Below, in pieces: positions 23,401 through 35,400 of a stretch of DNA of 64,000 nt. Location of the stretch: NCBI GenBank assembly GCA_012845835.1, contig JABAKD010000002.1, positions 7,620,603 through 7,684,602 of the forward strand, in the 5' to 3' direction. The number at the start of each line of letters is the position of its first letter. Within the stretch, counting starts at the first letter, position 1. Under the pieces are notes generated by a model. It did not search any database. It worked only from the letters and a program-made list of their open reading frames with translations, and was not told the origin of the DNA. Source of the DNA: Undaria pinnatifida (taxonomy: Eukaryota > Sar > Phaeophyceae > Laminariales > Alariaceae). A program made the position numbers and the translations under genes.

Positions 23401-26400
23401 CACGACCCCTAACCCCGCCTTCCTTGGAAAGCGTCCCCATTCTACCGCCTCCTGCTTAATGCTGACTGGCTCTGTTAGGATCTCGGCCATCGTCCCATCC
23501 CATGCCCCAGCTTTCGTCGGCACGGCTGTCATTGATGTTCGCCTCCCGCCCCCGTAGCCGCCGACAAGCTGGGACCTACCGCCACCCCCGCCGGTGCTTT
23601 CCCTTCTGTTTGGCGCAGATCTTGACTCAACATGACTGTCACCACCACGAGCACCAACACCAACACCAACAACATCACCACCACCACCACCACCGCCACC
23701 ACCACCACCACCACCACCACCACCACCACCACCACCACCACTACCACCACCAACACCAACACCACCATCACCCCTAGCGGGTGGTAAAAGAGCAGGACGA
23801 GTAAAATTCCACAAGGCCCAGTCTGGGCAACCCTTGGCAGCAGCGACTACGAGTGCCATGGCGTGAACTGGGCTAGCATCAGTCAGGAAGCGTCGCAGTT
23901 TCTCTCGCGCCCGACGTTTGTCGTTCCGTTCCTCTAGATCGCTTTCACTCTCGCTGCTGCTGCTGCCGCTGATGCTTTCGCTGCTGCTGTTGCTGCTGCT
24001 GTCGGTACTGCTGCTGCTGCTGCTGCGTCTGTGGAATATTTCGTCCCCTACCCCCTCCTTCCCGTCCCCCTCCTCACCCCCCTCCCACTCTTCCTTCACC
24101 TCGGACAAGCGCTGCCGTCGCTTAGATCTCGCTCCCCCACCCCAAAAACCACCAACAACAGCACGACCATCACCACCACTACCAACCGCACTACCACCAA
24201 CACTAACACCGCCATCATCGCCGCCACCACCACCGCCATCATCGACGCCACCACCACCGCCACCATCACCATTCGAAACTGCAGCCGTGACAGCAACCGC
24301 ATCGGTGTGAGTTCGGGTGGGAGGGGGAGAAACACAAGAAAGAGAATGAAGAGGAAGGGGAGAGGGTGGGAAAGGCGGGCGGGAAGAGGGGGAGGGGAAG
24401 GGGGTAGAATCAACAATGGGGTACATAACGAAAAAAAATGGAGAACGCAGCCGCCCCAGCTTCTTTCTTGGGTAACTCGCGTTCCTCATTCACTTCGATC
24501 ACCGCTAACAACGCCACTGCCACCGCCACCACCCACCGCCTCAACCGTCACAACCACCAACACCACCCACACCATCAACAACATACACCAACAAACACAG
24601 CACCATCAAAGCCAACACCGCCAACACCAACATCAAGACTATCACACCACCACAAAAACCACAAAACAAAAAACACAAAACACAAACGCATCACCATTAA
24701 CGCAACACCAACACCACCGACACCACCGCTAGCCACCACAACGCCACCAACACCACCACCCCAACAGAAGTGCCATCCCCATTAATGCGCCCCCCCCCCC
24801 CCCCCTCCCATCACAACCGCTCATTTTCCCTTCCGTGCTCACCGCTCCCTTCCAGACTCTCAAGCATCCCCAATACCAACAATCACCAACACCAACCATC
24901 ACCAACACCAACACCAACCGTCACCAACACCAACCGTCACCAACACCAACCGTCCCCAACATCAACCATCACCAACACCAACCATCACCAACACCAACCA
25001 CTACCCCACCCCTCACTCTCACCCCCCCATCCCCAACCCGCACCCGCCGCCCCCCACCCCGCCCCCCATCCTACCTGGCGCAATTTTTTTTTTTTTATCC
25101 TCCGGCGGATGGGGAAAAATAAAGCTTTAGCTCACCACACTTCCACGTATTTTCATACACGTCGTGTGTCGATTTAACTCAGTTGCTTTCGCAGCCCAAC
25201 GCTAGCTGGCTAATATTCCCCAACTCCAGCATCACCACTCCCTTCCCGAATTTCCACCAACATCAACACCAACCACCAACAACCACCACCACCATCAACC
25301 CATCCCTCCCGTCACCAACACCACCAGCACCACTGCTAGCTATCAAAACACCACCGGAACCACAGCCGCCACAGTACCATCACTACCTTCACCCGCCCGA
25401 AACCCCCACCACGACCCTACCTGGCGCAATCTTCTCTCCCTTCAGCAACACCACTTCCTTCCCGACCCCCCCCCCCCCCCGCCAACCTCTCACCCCCCCC
25501 CCCCCCCCCTACCATATCTCCCATCCCCACGCTCATCCTTCCTGGAGCAATGTTTTTTCCCCCCAGCACCACCACTGCTCGTTCTCCGAACCCTCCCCCG
25601 TCCACCCCGACCCTCGCTCAAAAATGTCCAATAGCAGTCCGTAGAGAACGAGTCCCTGGCGCGGGCATATGACCAAAGCCTTCATCACTCACATGTAGTG
25701 GATAGGGCATCAGCGACATCTTTCCATTGCCGTCATTAGACCTGTTTACCAACAAAAGGTATGCGTCCGAGTTCGTCGATAAAAATGCTCGCCGACTTCC
25801 GTTAGAAGAATCTCCGGGGCGCACCCCTCGCCACTCGACAAGTGTCTAGGAATACAAAAACCTTCGAGCCTTCTTTTTCCCGGGGATACCGGGATTCGAA
25901 CCCGCGCACACCAGGCTCAGAAGCGGGCAGTCTATCCGTTAGACCACTGAGTCACGTGAGCTCAGTGGGTAGTACTATACAACCAACAATGTTAGCCCCC
26001 CGCCACGATGGTGACTCAGTAGCCCAGTGGGTACTGCTACGTATCAAACAGTATTAGCCCGCCGCCACTATCACACTTGATGCAATGTTGTTCCCATCCT
26101 CCATCACCATCCCCTTCCCGAGCCTCGACCACCACCCACATCAGCCACCAACACCAACCGCCAACACCATCATGAACCATCGCCGACACCCACTATCACT
26201 CAAGGGTCGTTCTAATGAACGAACGCAAAAATAAAACACGATTCTTGGCAAAAAAAACATTACGACTCCCAACATTTCGATCATGAAAATGTCACGTTTT
26301 CAGCAGGAAAAATCACGGTGTTTTTGGTCAGGAATTCTAGACATAATTTTTACACGGACTTTATTTTAAAACTGTCCAAAATCAGGATTCCTGACAAATG

Positions 26401-29400
26401 CCACGATTTGTGAAGAACTGCACTTCTTTCTTTGTCACGATTCCCGACACGTTTCGTGTTCGCTAGGAATGAATGACCCCAACACTAACCACCAACACCA
26501 GCCACCACCACAAACAATCATCACCAACACCAACCATCACCAACACCAACCACCACCGACACCAACCACCACCAACACCAGCCACCACCAACACCAATCA
26601 CCACCAACACCAGCCACCACCAACACCAACCGCCACCAACACCAACCACCACCAACACCAAACACCACCAACACCAACCACCACCAACACCAACCACCAC
26701 CAACACCAACCGCCACCACCACCACCACCAACCACCAACAACACAAACCACCACCAACACCAACACCAACACCAACCACCCCAAACACCAACCACCACCA
26801 ACACCCACCACCAACAACCACCACCAACACCAACACCAACCACCGCCAACACAAACCACCACCAACACCAACCAACACCAACAAAAACCACCAACACCAA
26901 CCAACACCAACACCAACCACCCACAACACCAACCAACACCAACACCCACCACCACCAACACCACCACCAACCACCAACAACACAAACCACCACCAACACC
27001 AACCAACACCAAACTATTCCCCTCGCTCGACATCGCAATTTCCTGCTCGAAACCTCAACGGGGTGGCGATGGAGCCAACCGTAGCACGGTTAAAGGGTGG
27101 CAGACGCAGCAGACGCAGCAAAACGCATCTCAACCACCCCCCCACCCCAAACACCCACCACCACGAACCACCACCACCACCACCAACGAACAGGACAACG
27201 TCCCCTCGACATCGCAGTTCCTATCCCGAACTTCAACGGGGGTCGCGGTGGACCCAGCCAGAGCAAGGTTAAGGGGTAGCAGACAGAGCAGACCCAGCAG
27301 ACGCAGCATTACGCACTTCAACCACCCCACCCCAACCACTCCCCCCCCCCCACCGGCTCCCAACTACCAATACCAGGGTTTTTCATGGGTCAAGACCCGG
27401 CCCGCGGATCCGGACACGAGGTTTCCAAAAACTTGCGGGTCGAGTCGGGGTCTGGTCAAGAAAAAGACGAAATCTCACGAGTCGGCTCCAAGCATCACGG
27501 ATCGGGTCAGGCCACCATGACCCGACGCGATCCCCACGACCTGATTCATCCCATAAAAAATACCAGATTAATACCAACACGAAGATAACTAGAACATTAT
27601 TCCCCTCCCACCAATCACCACCGCCCGCCAGACCCCCCCTCAACCCCCACCCCCCCCTCCCCTCATTATGCACAACAAAACCAACTTATTATACCTGGAA
27701 AATATTCCCTTCCCCTCATCACCACTCCCTACCCGACCCTTAGCGGGGTTAGAGGTCGACCCGTAGCAGAGGTTAGGGATAGCAACCAAAAGCAAGCGCG
27801 GCATTACCTACCTGAACCACCACCCCCCCCCCAACCCCCATCCCTCCCCGCCACCCCCCGCTACCTCATCCAACGCCCCTCTCCACAAAATAAATAAACA
27901 TGTCCATTCGAAGCTGTCATCCATACGCAAGAAAGTACGAGCAAGGTGCGGAAATCCGCCTCACAAGTGATTCTTAGCAGGATGCAGCTCACCCTTCATG
28001 CGGCTCGCCGCACATCCCACGGTACTTTGCGCTCGGTGCACGCGATGTCTGCCCGGTCCGCCAAAACCCGACGTGCTTCGTCCCGGTACTGCAGGGGTGC
28101 GAGGGTCTACGGCCTTTTACGACTACGGCTATGCACGAAGTGAGAACACTCCCCCCCCCCCCAACACCAACACCACCACGGACACGTCTACAGTAGTCCA
28201 TTATCCCCTTCCTCTATCACCAACCTCTTCCACACCCCGCTCAGCCCCCATCCCCACCCCCCCCCCGGCCCCTCATTACAATACCATCAAGATACCAGGC
28301 ACGTCATCCCCTTCCTTCACCACCTCCCCTTTCCCGAACCTCAACCACCACCACCACCACTAGCCACCCCCCGCCTTGCTGAAAGTGAAGGGTGATGCGA
28401 TACAAGTAGCACTTTTCGGCTGAAACTTTTTTTTGTTTCATCCTCCGGCGGATTGGGAAAAAAAAAAACTCAAGCTCACCACACGCTTCCACTTATTCGT
28501 ATACCATGGTATACCGTACATACACGTCGTGTGTCAGTTAAACCCAATCGCAATTCGCAATCCAGAGGCGAATCGGCAGGACACGTTTTCCGCATGACTG
28601 GGTTAGGTTAGGTTATAACCCTTTTCGCACCGTAGTCCCGGCATGGGGACAAAACACTTGGAGTTAGACTGGGAAAATTTTAGGTGTTGGAAACGGGTTA
28701 TAACCCTTTTAGCACCGCAGTCCCGACAAGGGGAAAAAATACTTGGATTTAGAGTAAGAAAAATTTAGAAGCTGGAAACGGGTTATAACCCGGAAAATCG
28801 TCGGAACTTCACTTTTGATTTTTCATCCATTTAACCCCCAAAAATCGTCGGAACTTCACCCTTCATTTTCATCCATGTTTTTCGTTGTATATACCTGCGC
28901 AGGCAATGAGGGTTTTTTTTTTTTGCATCGAATACGAGCACTTTCAGTTTTCCTCCAAAATCAGGTTTCGGGTAAAAAAAAACAACGAGAATTCCTCAGG
29001 TGAAACGCCTCAGAAAAAATAAAATGGCGTACCTCTACCGAAGCGTTCGTGGAATGACGCGTGCTACGATAAAAGTATTAAGGTATACCCCTTTTTGGCT
29101 GAAACGGTTTCTGAACGACGCGGCTCCTTAACCCAAAATCGTCGGAGAAATAAATAAATAATGGGCCATTTTTTTGTTGTGCGTGATGATTCTCGTTGTG
29201 TGCCGAGGCCATAAGATATTTCATCCCGCGCGTAACAGTTTTTGAATTTCATCCAAATCAGTCTTTGGGGGGGTCATGTCTTAAGCTCCCTAATTGAGGA
29301 ATCTCGGGAAAAAAAATGGTGCACCTCTACTGCAGCGTTCGTCGAATACTAACGCCAACACACCTGCTACGTTGTTTCCCTCTCCCGCTAAGGTCACGCC

Positions 29401-32400
29401 CTTCCCGAACCTTAGCGGGGCTGGCGGTGGGGCCGTGGCAGGGTTAGGGGTGGCAGCTGCAGAAGACGCGGCGCTAGCCACCCCAAATCGAGATAACGCC
29501 TCCACGGCAGATATAACAGTGGGAGGCATGCCTAGGCCATCTGCAAAGCGACGGGCTACCGCGGGGGTGTTGAGGGGAGGGAGCTGGGGGGGAGAGGGGG
29601 AGAGGGAGGGAGGGAGGGAGGGAGGGAGGGAGGGAGGGAGGGAGGGAGGGAGGGAGGGAGGGAGGGAGGGAGGGAGGGAGGGAGGGAGGGAGGGAGGGAG
29701 GGAGGGAGGGAGGGAGGGAGGGAGGGAGGGAGGGAGGGAGGGAGGGAGGGAGGGAGGGAGGGAGGGAGGGAGGGAGGGAGGAGGGAGGGAGGGAGGGAGG
29801 GAGGGAGGGAGGGAGGGAGGGAGGGAGGGAGGGAGGGAGGGAGGGAGGGAGGGAGGGAGGGAGGGAGGGAGGGAGGAGGGGGAGGGAGGGAGGGAGGGAG
29901 GGAGGGAGGGAGGGAGGGAGGGAGGAGGGAGGGAGGGAGGGAGGGAGGGGGGAGGGAGGGAGGGAGGGAGGGAGGGAGGGAGGGAGGGAGGGAGGGAGGG
30001 AGGGAGGGAGGGAGGGAGGGAGGAGGGAGGGAGGGAGGCAGGGAGGGAGGTGAGGAGGGAGGGAGAGAGGCAGAGCTAGTGCTGGTGTTGTTGATGTTGA
30101 AGGTATTGGTGTGTTGGTGGTGTTGGTATTGGTGATGTAGTGGTGTTGGTATTGATGATATAGTGGTGTTGGTATCACACAACCAAAGGACGACGCAGGA
30201 ACGACGAACGTATAGGCTTGACATCAACGCTATTGGAGCCTGTTTCTCTTATCCTTTCTGGGTACCTCTTCCCTCCCCCCTGCGTTCTCGTTTCCCTCTT
30301 TAGCTAGTTCCATTCTTTTCTTCCTTTTCATTTTTTCTTTTTTGCCATCCTTTTCCTTTTTCCCTTGCAAACAGTCTGGTGCGCTGGCTTGCATATGCAT
30401 ATGTACCATTTTGATTTTTTTGCCTAGTCCGTCCCTTTTTCTCCGCCGGCGCAGAGTTTTTTGGTGTGCTTTCTTCTGCAATGCGATCAGACTACCCGTC
30501 GGTATATTATCAGCCGTGTGCCGGGCTCATGGGACGTCCGTGGCGCGAGCTATGGCCGCGGAAAGCCGCCGAGACTGGCTCTATTTCGCGGGGTATGAGA
30601 CACTTCTGTCCCCGGGCAACCACACACTAGACGTATTTAAGCCTCGAGGTTAGGTCTTAAGTACTTCCAACTGGAAGAGCTAGGCCATTCGATATTTCGA
30701 CCTTAAACGCATAAAAAAAACAATATATGTCTAAAACTCGAAATAGTGGTCTCTTTCAGTACGCATAAAAAGAAAAGCCGAGGAAAGATCAAACTACTTG
30801 AAAATAGACTATGATATTTCTGCACTACTCCAGACGCAGATGGCAAGACGAGGATTTATGTCATGAGTCAGCACATGAGTGGGTGGAAACTTCGAGAAAG
30901 ACCCTCCCCTGCCCATGCTGTGCGAGCTTGAACAAACGGCCAAAACAAATAACTGGTGCCTGGCAAAAACATTGAGTGCTTCGTACTCCATACTCGCTTC
31001 ATATGTAGGATACCTCGCAGGCGTCTGCCGCCTTCGGTGTGCCTCAGTGTGGCAGTCAGTACAGCAGCACAGCAGGACTGGCCCTCAACCCGGTTCAATT
31101 TCCACCCTCGAAATGTAGGCATCCGTCTGATGTTTCCTCGAGCTTTTGTCGTCTGAAATGCTGTTGTTTGCTGGAAAATACTCGGAAAATTGCTTCAAAT
31201 ATGCACTTGGGCCAAAATGTGCCCAAGTGCATATTTTGGGAAAATCCACATCTCACCGTGGTCTGCCGTGGTCGTTAGGTCGGTAAAATAGACCTATTTT
31301 GTAGACATTTAAAACACGATAGGGCTTAATTTGGTTTAGAGCCTAAAATATAGGCATATCGTCAGGCTTAAATACGTCTACTACACACACGGTGGAACTT
31401 TAGTCCTCGCACGTACATCGGGGTGGCATCAAAATGTATTTGCGAGAGAATTTTCCCGCACTGCTAGACGCGGGCGCGGTGTATATGTACCCGCTGCAAC
31501 GACGTGAACTATGTCATTACTGTGAGTTCTCCCTCACAATTGACACGGTGGTTACCATACAGCAGTAGCGAAACCTGTATACAGTAGGGCTCCCGGTTTA
31601 GCGGTTCCCTGTTTAGCGGTTGGACCCGATTTAGCGGTTCAAAATTCTGCTGACACCGCGGTACCCCGCTTTAGCGGTTGTACAACCGCTAAATCGGATT
31701 GTTACCGGTTTAGCGGTTGTTTGGGGTCATTTCGGCTGGAATAGCGGTTGTGTACATACCCCGGGGAACGACGGGTCACTTTCTGCTGCAAACCTCGCCG
31801 GCACTCATACACACTTTCACAGCAGTATACAAACGGCCTACCCACTGCGGTTCGCAGCTACCCGTTCAAGGCGAAGATGTCCTTTCTCGCAGCGCATGCC
31901 TCTAGGCCAGCAAGGCAGACGGATATCCGCGCCATGTTTTCTAAGACGTAGTCGAGTGTACAGCAGTACTCTCCGAGGTTCCTGTAGAGTACGAAGTGTG
32001 AAGTACGAGTACACCACACTTTTTTTGTTTTGTGTTTCCTTAGAGTGTTTCAAGTCCAAACTCCGGGGCACACGCTGCGGTTTGTAGCAAGACGAGCAGG
32101 AGCGTACAGCAGTAGAAGGGGGGTTCCAGCAGGTGTTATGTGCACGTACAGTATGTTACCCGGATGCGGGTACACACAGGTGGTGGTTCTCTTCGCGATG
32201 CTTGATACGTTTCACCTAAGTTTTAATGTCTATCCCGCACTACCGCTGCTGTATTCGTACTACTGGTCCCGCGGCAATCATGCTGTACTGCTATATTCAG
32301 CAACCACATATGACGCTATCTAGTTTTGATCGCAATGGCAACGCTACTTTCATTCCCAGTATATGGGCTTTTACCCGGTTTAGCGGTTGTAAACCGCTAA

Positions 32401-35400
32401 ATTGGGACCCAGAATAGCGGCTATTAACCGCTAAACCGGTTTACCGGGCGGTCCCGGTTTAGCGGTTATTTCGCCCTTTGGCACTAGGGACCGCTAAACC
32501 GGGACCCCTACTGTAAAGAGATATAAAGTAGCAACACAACCCAAGAAAAAGTAACGATGTGCACACAACAGACCATATCGGCAACAAACATCGGTATAAG
32601 CACGCGGGGAAAAATACTGGACACAGAAAACAAACAACAAATTGACACCAATGATTCCTCTAACAGCAGCGACAGCAGTACAAACCCATCAGACAGCGAA
32701 AATGATCAAGACAACAACAGCGGCAACAATAACAATTCTGGTCAATGGTCCATTATTCCCGAGATTGGTGATGGTGCATGTTTATTAAGATGTATCTCGC
32801 GTCGTGTGCACAACAACCCAGCTTTACATCACATCGTCCGTGCACATATTATTATTGCCCACATCACAACCAATTTGTACACCGTTATCCCAGGATCAGG
32901 TTTCAACACTTTCCACGACAGCATCTTAGCTGGAGCAAATCAAGGTCATGTAGATAATAAAGAATCGTTTGTCGGTGTAGACAATATATTTTTCTGAACG
33001 GAACAAACAACGCCAACGTGCCCGAAAAAGTTCCGTTTGTCTTGCAAAGTTCCGTCAGCAGCACCACCAGCAAGCAGCACGTAGTCCATAGACTCTAAGT
33101 TTACTGTGAGTTCTCCCTCACAATTGACACGGTGGTTACCATACAGCAGTAGCGAAACCTGTATAAAGAGATATAAAGTAGCAACACAACCCAAGCAAAA
33201 GTAACGATGTGCACACAACAGACCATATCGGCAACAAACATCGGTATAAGCGCGCGGGGAAAAATACTGGACACAGAAAACACACAACAAATTGACACCA
33301 CCAATGATTCCTCTAACAGCAGCGACAGCAGTACAAACCCATCAGACAGCGAAAATGATCAAGACAACAACAGCGGCAACAATAACAATTCTAGTCAATG
33401 GTCCATTATTCCCGAGATTGGTGATGGTGCATGTTTATTAAGATGTATCTCGCGTCGTGTGCACAACAACCCAGCTTTACATCACATCGTCCGTGCACAT
33501 ATTATTGCCCACATCACAACCAATTTGTACACCGTTATCCCAGGATCAGGTTTCAACACTTTCCACGACAGCATCTTAGCTGGAGCAAATCAAGAACTTG
33601 TGGAAGTCGCTGGATCTCAACCTACTACATATTCGAGTGTTGAAGAGTATCTCCACTTCATGTCACAGCCTTACGCATATGCTACAAACGTAGAATTAGT
33701 TGCTGCCACGCAGTTATACGGAGTGGACTTTCGAATAACTTATCACACCGAGCCTCAGCAATATCCCAACCCTCCCCCTCCAAAAGTCTGTGATATCTTA
33801 TTATATTATCCACATTCTTTCCACTACGCATCCCTCCGATATAAACCTTCTGCATAAATACTTCATCATCATCAGTTGTAGTCATTCGACTTGCGTCGCC
33901 CCCGGGAGGCACGTGTCCACCTCCCGAAGGGGAACCTTGTACCATATATGACAGTGATAGTGTTAGTGTTAGTGTATAACACGCCCCCCTGATATGAAAT
34001 GCTGAGCCGGTTTCCTCCGAAACCAGCGCGGCACGAACAACAACGGACAACAACGGGGGTGGCTTTGGTTGGGAGGATGTCGTCCAGATCTCCCCATAGA
34101 CGTGTGTCGCTCGGGGTCTAGACTCTACCGGTAGTCGAGAAATCGGCATGCGAAACTCGTCCGAGGGGGTGTGCGAAACTCGTCCGAGGGGGTGTGCTAT
34201 ACATCGTCACATACGGTACGTTTTGCCCTCGCGTTCATTGCGGTTGATATTGCATGGACCAATAACCTTGCCGTATGCGCAATGTGTATCTATGTTGTTT
34301 TCGACCACAGGGCTGGTCTCTCCAAGAGGTACCTGCACGGATACTGGTTGTGCTGGATGTAGCTGGGTGGAGATATCAGTTCGTCGTCAAAAACACACAC
34401 ATCGGTTTGCCTTGTAGATATTTTCGTGAAGGCGGTGGTGTCGATGGTGATGGTGTTGGAAGTTGAAAAAAAAACTGGAAGAAAAACGAACAACAGCGAC
34501 CTACCTCCAGCCCCAGGAGTCCGGCGGTTCGGTCAGCCAAGCGGGCCACTTGATCCGAGGAGGGCACAGAACGCGGCACAAAGAAGCTCCGCGCCACCCC
34601 GAGACCTGCGCTCACCGACGGCGGCAGTCGCTGCAAAAAACACGGCGAAAGGTTCCGCGAATCGGGTGCACAAATCATCATCCGCATCTGGTATTGCTCC
34701 GCAAACCTTCGCAAAAGCTATTTTACCCCGGAAAAAAAATCGCAAGTTTCATGGTTGATCCGCAAAAAAAATCTCAACGTAAGGCAGGCCAGGTAGGACT
34801 CCTCTAAATCCATCGCACCACGTCCACCACCATCAGGAGCGGGGAGCGCGACCACTTGCTAAAAAGTGTACAAGCTTTCTCCTTCAGGACGTGGTTGATT
34901 GGCTTGAAATCCCGGGGGGTTCCCGAGCACAAAAAAAAAAGGGCGCACGGGGGGGGGCGGGGGGGGGGACAACGGAAAACCAAGCGAAAAAACAATAGCT
35001 TCCTGCTGCCCGTAAAGTAACACCGACCAGCCCAGACGAAGCGATCGTTTAGTCTACACCAAAAAAAGTAAAAGCTTGAAATGTTCCACGAATTGTCCCG
35101 CAGATTTTGGTAACACAAAACTGCGAATCCTTCCGATCATAAATTACCCCGCATAAACCATCACCGTGAGGCATCTCGCGCGCATTTTTGCGGGAAACAA
35201 CGCGGCCACCTTCTCCTTCGGGATGTGGTTGGCTGGCTTGAAATCTCGGGGGTTTCCCAAGCATGGAGGAAAAAAACGGGGTGGGGGGGACAACTGAAAG
35301 CCAAAGAAAAAAAAAAGGCACCCGCCAGGATAGTAACGCCGCCCAGTCCAGACAGGCTTATCGCTTAGCCTACATGCGAAAAAAAAAGAGCTTAAAACGT

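Noticed and set aside
25881..25953. Functional tRNA
   Set aside because: D and T arms fit, but acceptor and anticodon stems do not pair.
26460..27080. Long Thr/Asn/His-rich frames and minus-strand Val/Gly/Trp frames
   Set aside because: Products of the CCACCAACA minisatellite; six frames are open.
25075..29410. SET-domain start (GKGV...IAPG resembles GxGVFAxxDIxxG)
   Set aside because: The match covers only a few residues and no further SET motifs occur nearby. The exon phase fits the TAF1B-like gene instead.
29294..30227. Long REGG and SLPP open frames of more than 220 codons
   Set aside because: They are translations of the (GGGA)n microsatellite, open on both strands.
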